Shown: positions 15,233 to 21,692 of the stretch, in pieces
Numbering within the stretch: position 1 is the first letter of the stretch
Layout: each line of letters opens with the position of its first letter
Assembly: GCA_943349675.1 (NCBI GenBank)
Contig: CALQZN010000005.1
Span: forward strand, 1-24,936
DNA length: 24,936 nt
Direction of reading: 5' to 3'
Source: Candidatus Nomurabacteria bacterium
GTDB taxonomy: Bacteria; Patescibacteriota; Minisyncoccia; Phycocordibacterales; SBAW01
Program-made: the position numbers and the translations under genes
The notes under the pieces: generated by a model
Database searches by the model: none
Told to the model about the DNA's origin: nothing
The model's input: the letters and a program-made list of their open reading frames with translations, nothing else

Positions 15233-15238
15233 GAGTGT

Positions 15239-15248
15239 AGTATATACT
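15239..15248. promoter_or_regulatory. Shared palindromic -10 element for fba and the PfkB-family kinase
   Basis: The whole intergenic region is 23 nt (15233-15255). Its centre is the perfect palindrome AGTATATACT. Read rightward it gives TATACT (15243-15248) 7 nt before the kinase ATG; read leftward it gives TATACT (15239-15244) 6 nt before the aldolase ATG. No -35 consensus is visible on either side. The two promoters physically overlap, so polymerase binding in one direction should exclude the other. Confidence 0.6.
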
Positions 15249-15255
15249 ATATCCC

Positions 15256-16254
15256 ATGCAACTAGATTTTCTCGCCATTGGCGACATTGTGACCGAACCC
15301 TTTATCCGACTCAAAGACGCCGCCGTTCACTGCAACATTAATAGTGACACGTGCGAAATCTGTATGCGTTGGGGCGACAAAATCCCTTACGACTACGACG
15401 TACCCATGTACGCTGTGGGCAATGCATCAAATGCCGCGGTGGCTGCAGCACGGTTGGGGCTAAGTTCATCACTCCGTGCATATATTGGCGACGATCTGCC
15501 AGGAAAGATGTGTTTAGAGAAATTAACAACAGAGAAAGTAGACACGAGCCTTATGGTGACAGAGCAGGGTAAAAAAACTAACCATCACTACGTACTATGG
15601 TACGAAACAGAGCGGACTATACTCGTTAAACATGAGGCATTTACCTATACAGCCCCTGTGGTTACTACACCACCTACATGGGTCTACCTTTCGTCTCTCG
15701 CAGACAACTCACTGCCCTACCACCTTGAGTTGGCAGCATGGCTTAAAAAATATCCTGCAGTAAAACTGGCCTTCCAACCAGGCACCTTCCAAATGAAGCT
15801 GGGTACAGAGGCGCTTACAGACATCTACGCTCAAACCGAGTTGTTTGTCTGCAACAAATCAGAAGCAGAGCGCATTTTAGGAGTCGCACCCCAAGACGAT
15901 AAAAAGAAGCTCTTAAGTGGCCTGCAAGATTTGGGGCCAAAAATAGTTATCATCACTGACGACCGTAAAGGCGCCTATGTAAAAGATGCTGATGGCAATT
16001 TTTATTATGTTCCTATGTATCCAGATACTCGCGAACCCCTGGAGCGCACCGGTGCAGGTGACGCATTTGCCTCGAGCATCACTGCAGCACTTGCTCTTGG
16101 CAAACCACTAACCGAGGCACTTTTGTGGGGACCCATAAACGCAATGTCTGTCGTACAAACAGTGGGCGCACAAGAAGGGTTGCTCACCCGCGAGCAGCTA
16201 GAGAAGTATCTCACCGAAGCACACACAGAATACGCACTGCAGCCCCTAGATTAG
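15256..16254 (+). CDS. PfkB/ribokinase-family sugar kinase
   Basis: The 332-aa protein belongs to the ribokinase/PfkB superfamily, which phosphorylates sugars or nucleosides with ATP. Near the N-terminus is GNASNAAVAAARLG, the family's substrate-binding glycine segment. The C-terminal signature ERTGAGDAFASSI (about residues 258-270) contains the anion hole and catalytic Asp. An insert of about 25 residues between the first strand and the glycine segment contains three cysteines, including CEIC, and is unusual for the family. The substrate cannot be read from sequence; fructose-6-phosphate, ribose and a nucleoside are all possible. The neighbouring aldolase makes a phosphofructokinase role attractive but unproven. 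It overlaps the end of the convergent 58-aa gene by 4 nt. Confidence 0.82.
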   Translation: MQLDFLAIGDIVTEPFIRLKDAAVHCNINSDTCEICMRWGDKIPYDYDVPMYAVGNASNAAVAAARLGLSSSLRAYIGDDLPGKMCLEKLTTEKVDTSLMVTEQGKKTNHHYVLWYETERTILVKHEAFTYTAPVVTTPPTWVYLSSLADNSLPYHLELAAWLKKYPAVKLAFQPGTFQMKLGTEALTDIYAQTELFVCNKSEAERILGVAPQDDKKKLLSGLQDLGPKIVIITDDRKGAYVKDADGNFYYVPMYPDTREPLERTGAGDAFASSITAALALGKPLTEALLWGPINAMSVVQTVGAQEGLLTREQLEKYLTEAHTEYALQPLD

Positions 16255-16427
16255 TTTGGCACTTCAACCGCGACAGCAGATAGAAATGCAGTGGTAAGCG
16301 GGTTGTGGCCAAATGCTGTTTGCCAGATGGTGAGTCCTGCCCCAAGTGCCACGCTGCTAAGCAACAGCATACCCAAAAATGAGTTGACGTTTGATAAAAG
16401 TATTTCCTTTAAGAAGGGGTTTTTCAT
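16251..16427 (-). CDS. Short membrane peptide at the end of the pilin/pentose-phosphate operon
   Basis: This 58-aa open frame begins with ATG 3 nt after the stop of the transketolase C-half, the same tight spacing seen upstream in the operon. It ends with TAA, overlapping the convergent kinase stop by 4 nt. The peptide has a charged N-terminus (MKNPFLKEI), one hydrophobic segment (about 17-34), a Gly/Trp-containing turn and a second moderately hydrophobic part (about 44-55). It lacks the prepilin GFTLIE motif. It fills an otherwise gene-free 176-nt gap. No family is recognised. The coupling and membrane character favour a real gene. Confidence 0.55.
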   Translation of the reverse strand: MKNPFLKEILLSNVNSFLGMLLLSSVALGAGLTIWQTAFGHNPLTTAFLSAVAVEVPN

Positions 16428-16430
16428 ATA

Positions 16431-17426
16431 TTAAATATTTTTGCGTTTTTGCACTGCGCGAACTGCGTCGACTATGTGTTGGACGCCCATTTTGTAGTGT
16501 TCGATAAGCTCTACCATTTCGCCGGACTGACCAAATTGGTCATGGACACCCACAAACTCCATCGGTACCGGGTACGTTGCTGCCAACACTTCTGCCACAG
16601 CACTCCCCAACCCACCGGCCACTTGATGCTCTTCTATTGTAACTACAGCACCAGCACTTTGGGCCGCTGCAACAATAGCCTTGGCGTCGAGCGGTTTTAT
16701 TGTATGCACATTTGTGACCGATACCGACATTTCCCCCTCAAGCTGTTTAGCAGCAAGGAGCGCATTGTGTAGGAGTGGCCCCGTGGCAAACAATGCAACT
16801 TGTGGAGACTCCCCCACCCAGACTAACTGCATCTTACCGAGCTCAAACGTTGACTCTGGGGTGGTTATTTGAGGTGTTTTTTCGCGACCAAAACGCAGAT
16901 ACACAGGCCCGGGATGGTTTGCTGCAGCAAGAGTTGCTTTGTATGCCTCCTCTGCATCGCACGGAGAAATGACGGCCATGTTGGGTTGCACACGCATAAG
17001 CGCCAAATCTTCGAGCGCCTGGTGCGTCGCGCCGTCTGGCCCAACAGAGACACCTGCGTGCATGCCCGCGATTTTAACAGGTACATTGTTGAGCGATATA
17101 GTGGTGCGAATTTGCTCGTTGTTGCGGCCCGGAGAGAAGGCAGCATAGGAAGTAATGAAAGGAATTTTGCCGTAATTTGCCATCCCCGCAGCAACCGCGG
17201 CCAAGTTTTGCTCGGCAACCCCCATTTCAACGTACCGCTCTGGAAATTTTTCTTTAAACGCAAGTACTCGTGTAGACTCGGCCAAGTCGGCACAGAGCAC
17301 TATAACCTGTTTGTTTTTCTCTCCCAGCTCCAAAAGCGCGCGGCCAAACCCGTCGCGTGTTGCCAACCTGTCGCCCGCAGGAGAAAGGAGTACATTTTCT
17401 CGCGTATGTGCAGTAACTACAAACAT
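16431..17426 (-). CDS. tktB: Transketolase, C-terminal half
   Basis: This 331-aa subunit carries the pyrimidine-binding and C-terminal domains of a split transketolase, which moves two-carbon units between sugar phosphates using thiamine diphosphate. DLAESTRVLAF leads to YVEMGVAEQN, whose Glu activates the cofactor. FSPGRNNEQIR, HAGVSVGPDGATHQALED and PVYLRFGREKTP are further family hallmarks. The C-terminal domain (about 195-320) has HTIKPLD and EEHQVAGGLG. It should pair with the N-half at 17929-18810. The two halves are separated by a pilin gene rather than adjoining directly. The ATG lies 3 nt after the pilin stop, which suggests coupled translation. The gene symbol is used loosely for the split C-half. 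Confidence 0.9.
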   Translation of the reverse strand: MFVVTAHTRENVLLSPAGDRLATRDGFGRALLELGEKNKQVIVLCADLAESTRVLAFKEKFPERYVEMGVAEQNLAAVAAGMANYGKIPFITSYAAFSPGRNNEQIRTTISLNNVPVKIAGMHAGVSVGPDGATHQALEDLALMRVQPNMAVISPCDAEEAYKATLAAANHPGPVYLRFGREKTPQITTPESTFELGKMQLVWVGESPQVALFATGPLLHNALLAAKQLEGEMSVSVTNVHTIKPLDAKAIVAAAQSAGAVVTIEEHQVAGGLGSAVAEVLAATYPVPMEFVGVHDQFGQSGEMVELIEHYKMGVQHIVDAVRAVQKRKNI

Positions 17427-17429
17427 GAC

Positions 17430-17936
17430 TTAGTCGGCAATCCAATAGAGGTTAGGACCTGCGGTCGCACAGCCAGGCGGCGCGGTATAGTTTCTAACTG
17501 GCGGATTTTCAAGGTTAACCGCTAAGGTAAAGTTTTTACCCCCGTTGAGCCAGCAGTAGTGGTATGTATGGCACACTCCTGTAGTGTCGGTGCTACAGTT
17601 TACGCCACCCGCGTCATTTATAGGGTCTATGGGTGTTGCAACTATGAATGTTGCTGGCACGAGCGTCTTCCAACAATTGTGTGTTGGAGGGTTCCAGTCG
17701 CTCCAAATGTCTGACAGGACACCGCAATACGTAATTGGTGGTTTAGGATACATATCTTTTTCGCTGTAGTACAGATTAGAAGCTTGGCGAATACTGCTGA
17801 AGTTTGACACTCTTTCAGCATCGCGCGCTTTGGACCGAGCTTTTTGGAGAGACACAAGGACAATAGAAGCCAACACACCAATAATGGCAATAACCACCAA
17901 CAGCTCTATAAGCGTGAATCCTTTTTTATTATTCAT
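17430..17936 (-). CDS. Type IV pilin-like protein (pilin A)
   Basis: The 168-aa protein begins MNNKKGFTLIELLVVIAIIG: a short basic leader, the prepilin peptidase site after Gly6, Phe+1 and Glu+5, and then the conserved hydrophobic helix (to about residue 30) used in pilus or pseudopilus assembly. The globular part has eight or so cysteines and ends YWIAD. The frame is open to 18059, but the ATG at 17936 gives a proper prepilin and its first 8 nt overlap the transketolase N-half stop (pattern ATGNNTAA). It lies between the two halves of transketolase and is surely on the same mRNA. Major pilin, minor pilin and secretion pseudopilin cannot be told apart. Confidence 0.85.
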   Translation of the reverse strand: MNNKKGFTLIELLVVIAIIGVLASIVLVSLQKARSKARDAERVSNFSSIRQASNLYYSEKDMYPKPPITYCGVLSDIWSDWNPPTHNCWKTLVPATFIVATPIDPINDAGGVNCSTDTTGVCHTYHYCWLNGGKNFTLAVNLENPPVRNYTAPPGCATAGPNLYWIAD

Positions 17937-18810
17937 GTTCGCTTGTAATTGTACCTTGTAATGTGCGGAGCTCTTGTAGAAACACGCTAGACTGTTTGTC
18001 GGCAGGGATTTTGTCGGTTGGGCCCTTGCCAGGTGGGCTACCATGCCAGCGATAGTCAAATTCTATCTCTTTTATTCCTTTGCCGGGTATTGTGTGTGCA
18101 ATAATAACTGTTGGTTTTTCAAAAATAGCTTTTGCCTCATCCACCGCGTCCACCACTGCCCGTATATTGTGCCCATCTACCTCGAGCACATGCCAATTAA
18201 ATGCCTCGTATTTTGCACGCAAATTTTCGAGCGGCATAATGTCTTCTGTCATCCCGTTTATTTGAATATTGTTGCGGTCAATGACCGCAGTGAGGTTGGC
18301 AAGTTTGTTGTTACCTGCAAACATTGCCGCCTCCCACGTATTACCTGCATCTTGTTCGCCATCTGACATTACACAGTAAGTACGAAATGTTTGTGAGTCC
18401 ATGCGTGCTGCATAGGCATAGCCTGCTGCTTGGCTCAAGCCCGAGCCTAAAGGGCCAGAGGTGGTTTCGAGCCCCGGCAAACGTAGCCGTTCTGGATGCC
18501 CTTGCAAGCGGCTACCAAATTTGCGCAACGTCAAACACTCTTCAATGGGGAAATATCCCGCGTGCGCCATCGCAGCGTAGCGCACCGGCACAATGTGCCC
18601 GTTGGAAAGCATCAACCTGTCTCGCTCTGCCCACACGGGGTTGTGTGGGTCATGTTTTAAAATATCAAAATAAAATGCTGCAAAGATGTCGGCCATGCCA
18701 AGTGGGCCTGCTGTATGCCCGCTCCCCGCGGCGACAAGCATCTCTATAATCGTTTCGCGGATACGATTAGCAACAAGCGCTATCTCTTTTTCTTTTTGTT
18801 GGGACAGCAT
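17929..18810 (-). CDS. tktA: Transketolase, N-terminal half
   Basis: This 293-aa subunit is the thiamine-diphosphate pyrophosphate-binding domain of a split transketolase. It shows AAGSGHTAGPLGMADI near the N-terminus, DRLMLSNGH, GPLGSGLSQAAGYA, and the ThDP/Mg motif SDGEQDAGNTWEAAMFA...NN (about 155-185), with Ser in place of the usual first Gly. HTIPGKGI and the GSPP segment complete the domain. The catalytic Glu is on the partner chain (16431-17426). A -10 TATACT lies 9 nt upstream of the ATG at 18810, so a second, internal leaderless promoter may serve this part of the operon. It follows pilin B by 17 nt and overlaps pilin A by 8 nt. Confidence 0.9.
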   Translation of the reverse strand: MLSQQKEKEIALVANRIRETIIEMLVAAGSGHTAGPLGMADIFAAFYFDILKHDPHNPVWAERDRLMLSNGHIVPVRYAAMAHAGYFPIEECLTLRKFGSRLQGHPERLRLPGLETTSGPLGSGLSQAAGYAYAARMDSQTFRTYCVMSDGEQDAGNTWEAAMFAGNNKLANLTAVIDRNNIQINGMTEDIMPLENLRAKYEAFNWHVLEVDGHNIRAVVDAVDEAKAIFEKPTVIIAHTIPGKGIKEIEFDYRWHGSPPGKGPTDKIPADKQSSVFLQELRTLQGTITSEHE

Positions 18811-18819
18811 TATCTATTA

Positions 18820-18825
18820 AGTATA
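18820..18825 (-). promoter_or_regulatory. Internal -10 element before the transketolase N-half
   Basis: Minus-strand TATACT (18820-18825) lies 9 nt upstream of the ATG at 18810 in the 17-nt gap after pilin B. No good -35 is visible. The position matches the other leaderless -10 elements, so it may give independent expression of transketolase, but a hexamer alone is modest evidence. Confidence 0.4.
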
Positions 18826-18827
18826 CC

Positions 18828-19316
18828 CTATGGTTTAGGACAACTTGTCGCACCAAAAAAATTACTACTCCACCACCAACCTTGTTGCGCTGTTTGAGAG
18901 TTTTCTGTTCCACTCCACAGCCGGTAACTTCGACTATTATCCAGATACCCCGTACTGCACCAATTGTCGTATGCGTACGACTTGGCGGGATATTCTGGGT
19001 CGTTTGGGACAGACGCCATACTGCCATCCGCAACAAGCGCGACTCTTAAACACTCGATACTCACCGTGTGGCCAGCAAGGTTATTTGTCGGAAAGGAGCA
19101 AGTTGGATATGTATACTTATTAAGATTGTAAAGCTCAAGAGCTTTAGCAATATTCATAACATCAACCTGCCGGCGCGTGTCTCGAGCTTTAGAGCGAGCG
19201 CCATTGAGCGAAACAAGAACAATAGATGCAAGTATGCCAATAATGGCGATAACAACAAGGAGCTCTATAAGAGTAAAACCTCTGGGGACTGAATTTATTT
19301 TTACATAAGAAATCAT
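18828..19316 (-). CDS. Type IV pilin-like protein (pilin B)
   Basis: This 162-aa prepilin begins MISYVKINSVPRGFTLIELL, with cleavage predicted after Gly13, then Phe+1 and Glu+5 and the long hydrophobic helix. The segment encoding the helix (19195-19283) is almost identical at DNA level to the one in pilin C, while the globular domains are unrelated, pointing to a duplicated or converted 5' module. The globular part contains paired cysteines and a Trp-rich end (GWWWSSNFF, then GATSCPKP) of the same style as pilin D. Unlike the other pilins here it does not overlap its upstream neighbour: 61 nt separate it from pilin C. It ends with TAG, 17 nt before the transketolase N-half. Confidence 0.85.
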   Translation of the reverse strand: MISYVKINSVPRGFTLIELLVVIAIIGILASIVLVSLNGARSKARDTRRQVDVMNIAKALELYNLNKYTYPTCSFPTNNLAGHTVSIECLRVALVADGSMASVPNDPEYPAKSYAYDNWCSTGYLDNSRSYRLWSGTENSQTAQQGWWWSSNFFGATSCPKP

Positions 19317-19377
19317 ACTTAATTATGTCTTACAAAGACACCATCATTCCTTCGATTACCTCCCGCTAAAAACAGAT

Positions 19378-19929
19378 TTAACATCCACCCGCCCAGGTGC
19401 CTACACCCCAATATACTGAGTTCGACCCACCCGATGGCGCTGTACACTTACCGTCACTGTCTGCCGCAGTGCAACGGCTTGGCGGCCATTGCGTTTGAGA
19501 GAAGCTGTTCATATTTTCAACAGTACGATGTATAAGAATACAATAATTATTGTTATCGCCTCTATACAAATATCCCGAGTCTGTATTCGCAGTTAGTTTT
19601 GGATCTTTAGGAGGGCCACCAGGAAAATAAGGCTGCAGGGCAAGGGTAAAAGTTGCAGCGTCAGGATTTACTATAGGATTAAGACCCCAACTTGCCGCAA
19701 TAAGTCCAACCCATGTGCCGTTGCTGTGCGGATAGTGACCAACATCGCTTGCGTACATTTCCACTGCATTGCGAATTTGTGTTATCGCCTGCGCCCGCGC
19801 CGCATCCCGACTTTTTGCCCGAGCGCCATTGAGCGAAACAAGGACAATAGATGCAAGTATGCCAATAATGGCGATAACAACAAGGAGTTCGATAAGAGTA
19901 AAGCCTCTTTGTGTAGAAGAATTACGCAT
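19378..19929 (-). CDS. Type IV pilin-like protein (pilin C)
   Basis: This 183-aa prepilin begins MRNSSTQRGFTLIELLVV, with cleavage predicted after Gly9 and Glu at +5 of the mature form. The N-terminal helix is followed by a globular domain with SQTQWPPSRC, a Gly/Ser-rich stretch and the end TWAGGC. The frame is open further upstream to 19980, but the Met at 19929 gives a normal leader and overlaps the Rpe stop by 8 nt (ATGNNTAA), exactly as pilins A and D overlap their upstream enzymes. It is followed by pilin B, the only place in the cluster where two pilins are adjacent. Confidence 0.85.
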   Translation of the reverse strand: MRNSSTQRGFTLIELLVVIAIIGILASIVLVSLNGARAKSRDAARAQAITQIRNAVEMYASDVGHYPHSNGTWVGLIAASWGLNPIVNPDAATFTLALQPYFPGGPPKDPKLTANTDSGYLYRGDNNNYCILIHRTVENMNSFSQTQWPPSRCTAADSDGKCTAPSGGSNSVYWGVGTWAGGC

Positions 19930-20608
19930 TAACTTTAGTATACAATGCTTTGTATGCGTCAACTGGATCTTTTGCTCCAAAAATGGCCGACCCCACCACT
20001 AACCTGTTAGCACCCGCTTGGACGAGCGCCTCTGCGCTTGAAAGTGAGACACCCCCGTCTATTTGGATAAGTAACTCTGGGCGTGCGGCGCGCAGTGCCG
20101 CAACTAAAAAAAGAGTTTGTGTATCAAAAGGTTTACCTTGGGAGCCAACCTCCGCTATACCCATTACTTGTACAAAATCGTACAACCCTTCAAACGCCTG
20201 GACGTCTGCCACCGCGGCACTCGGCAAAAACGCAACACCGACCGATACAATAGGGCGACTTTCTTGCAGCAACACAAGGGCTTCTTTTGCACCCGGAGAC
20301 ATTGCGTGGATGATGACACTTGCCGCCCCCGCTTGCACAAAACGCTCCACCTCATCTTTTGGGTTAGTGAGCATAAGATCAAACTGAAAATCAATATCTT
20401 CCCAAAACGGCAAACCTTCATCTTGAGCTAGCATTTTTTCAAATTCCTCTCCCCCAACATACGGCCACGTTTTTGTTGGCGCAAAAATACCGTCGACGAT
20501 ATCTACTTGTACAACAGGAGCAATACCCTGCACCAAAGCAAGGTGTTGCTTTAGGTCAGCAAAACTTTTGGGTAAAATGGCGGGAATAATGCTGTATTGT
20601 AAATCCAT
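19922..20608 (-). CDS. rpe: Ribulose-phosphate 3-epimerase, divergent
   Basis: Rpe interconverts ribulose-5-phosphate and xylulose-5-phosphate in the pentose phosphate pathway. The 228-aa protein keeps the TIM-barrel landmarks: the N-terminal IIPAIL strand, VQVDIVDGIFAP with the catalytic Asp, IHAMSP, VMGIAEVGSQGKPF where canonical enzymes have M-x-V-x-PG-F-GGQ, IQIDGGV with the second catalytic Asp, and VVGSAIFG for phosphate. FDLMLTNP in place of the usual HLMV, and the altered GGQ loop, mark it as divergent, so a related epimerase is possible. Its ATG directly abuts the stop of the decayed pilin, and its stop overlaps pilin C. Confidence 0.83.
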   Translation of the reverse strand: MDLQYSIIPAILPKSFADLKQHLALVQGIAPVVQVDIVDGIFAPTKTWPYVGGEEFEKMLAQDEGLPFWEDIDFQFDLMLTNPKDEVERFVQAGAASVIIHAMSPGAKEALVLLQESRPIVSVGVAFLPSAAVADVQAFEGLYDFVQVMGIAEVGSQGKPFDTQTLFLVAALRAARPELLIQIDGGVSLSSAEALVQAGANRLVVGSAIFGAKDPVDAYKALYTKVNA

Positions 20609-20683
20609 TTAAAAAGGACAGGTTGGAGTAGTACCCCACCACCCACCCATATCCGTCAGACTCGTTCGACACCACCCTACTGA
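20609..20683 (-). pseudogene. Decayed 3' end of a pilin gene between rpiB and rpe
   Basis: The 114-nt gap between rpiB and rpe contains, on the minus strand, a 24-codon in-frame tail ending in TAA at 20609-20611, immediately before the rpe ATG. Its peptide has WC, eight residues, WW, then GTTPT and the terminal CPF. Intact pilin D ends the same way: WC, nine residues, WW, SGATNP, a short insert, and terminal CPF. An in-frame TAG (20684-20686) and the lack of any GFTLIE segment show it is not a working gene. The location fits, because every other enzyme junction in this cluster has an intact pilin. Confidence 0.5.
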
Positions 20684-20722
20684 CTACATACATTCTATCT
20701 AAGTTGTACCAAGATGGCTACG

Positions 20723-21178
20723 TTAATTGTACACAGAGCCATCTATTTTCCCTATCCGCCGTATATGACGCTCGTCGCCTAAAAAATCAGTACTAAGCCA
20801 CAAAAGCACCGCATCTTTTGCCTCCTCTGCTGTTACAAACTTTGCACCGAGCGAAAGCATGTTTGTGTTGTTGTGTTGGCGCGAAAGTGTAAGCACCTCT
20901 TTTGGGCCACCGTAGTACAGCGCGGCTCGCACACCAAGCACCCGATTTGCCGCAATAGCTTCTCCTTGGCCAGAGAGTCCGATCACAATTCCAAAACTGT
21001 CCTTATTTTGAGCCACCTTTTGTGCACAGGGCACAATGTAGTCTGGGTAGTCGTCGCCCTGGTCAAACACCTCTGGCCCACAGTCCTCGATATCATTGTC
21101 CTGGCCCAACAAAAAATCTTTAAGCGCATTTTTTAACTCAAACCCAGCGTGGTCGGATGCAATGAATATTTTTTTCAT
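20723..21178 (-). CDS. rpiB: Ribose-5-phosphate isomerase B
   Basis: RpiB interconverts ribose-5-phosphate and ribulose-5-phosphate. From Met at 21178 the protein is 151 aa, beginning MKKIFIASDHAGFELK with the family's SDHAG motif. DYPDYIVPCAQKV and GLSGQGEAIAANRVLGVRAALYYG follow. The position occupied by a catalytic Cys in the E. coli enzyme appears different here, and the GQGEAIAANR sequence, with Glu, resembles the actinobacterial type that uses Glu. RQHNNTNMLSLGAKF is the conserved C-terminal motif. The frame extends upstream to 21229, but that part lies within pilin D. The ATG is 4 nt after the pilin D stop. LacA/LacB-type isomerases are the nearest alternative. Confidence 0.9.
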   Translation of the reverse strand: MKKIFIASDHAGFELKNALKDFLLGQDNDIEDCGPEVFDQGDDYPDYIVPCAQKVAQNKDSFGIVIGLSGQGEAIAANRVLGVRAALYYGGPKEVLTLSRQHNNTNMLSLGAKFVTAEEAKDAVLLWLSTDFLGDERHIRRIGKIDGSVYN

Positions 21179-21182
21179 ATGC

Positions 21183-21692
21183 TTAAAAGGGGCATTCAGG
21201 CAGCGCTTTTTTCGGGTTCGTAGCACCACTCCACCAATCTGGGTTTAGCCCCACGCCCGCAATACACCAATTATGTACACCAACGGTATACTTTTCGTTT
21301 GGATTTTCTAACTTGACTCGAATACCATAGGTCATCTTTGTGGCGCCTCGCACATATTGGTAGTCTCCTATGCCATCATCTTTGTACAGAGGGTCCTGAG
21401 GAATCTCTACAAGATAGTTATTATTGTTTTCAGTAATAAGAGTTGTCGCAAGAGTCGTTATACTAGTACCCGTATCGTCAGGCGTACTTGCCGCTGGATA
21501 GTGGCCGTATGTATTTTGGTACACCTCAAGCGCAGCTTTGAGTGTTTTAATAGCCTCCGCGCGTTGCGCGTCGCGTGCTTTCCCGCGAGCCGTCGACAAA
21601 GACGCATAGACGATGCTAGCCAAAATACCAATGATGGCGATAACCACCAGAAGTTCGATAAGCGTAAAACCTTTTTTGCGTGTGTTATACAT
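21183..21692 (-). CDS. Type IV pilin-like protein (pilin D)
   Basis: This 169-aa prepilin begins MYNTRKKGFTLIELLVVIAI, with cleavage predicted after Gly8, Phe+1, Glu+5 and the canonical hydrophobic helix. It has Ala-Ser-Leu-Ser-Thr in place of the VLVSLNGAR of pilins B and C, so it is the most distinct. The globular part ends with NWC, WW and CPF elements that recur in the remnant beside rpe. The ATG at 21692 overlaps the GAPDH stop by 8 nt (ATGNNTAA), and rpiB starts 4 nt after its TAA. Translation is therefore probably coupled on both sides. Confidence 0.85.
   Translation of the reverse strand: MYNTRKKGFTLIELLVVIAIIGILASIVYASLSTARGKARDAQRAEAIKTLKAALEVYQNTYGHYPAASTPDDTGTSITTLATTLITENNNNYLVEIPQDPLYKDDGIGDYQYVRGATKMTYGIRVKLENPNEKYTVGVHNWCIAGVGLNPDWWSGATNPKKALPECPF

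Noticed and set aside
16869..17525. Plus-strand open frame of 218 codons
   Set aside because: It is antisense to the transketolase C-half and pilin A, both of which have strong motifs on the minus strand.
19326..19340. TGTCTT-ACA-AAGACA hairpin between pilins C and B
   Set aside because: A 6-bp AT-rich stem without a T-tract is weak evidence for a terminator; it may be incidental.
17430..21692. Diversity-generating retroelement explanation for the variable pilins
   Set aside because: No reverse transcriptase gene and no template/variable repeat pair were seen; the shared segment is at the 5' end and the differences are not limited to adenine positions.
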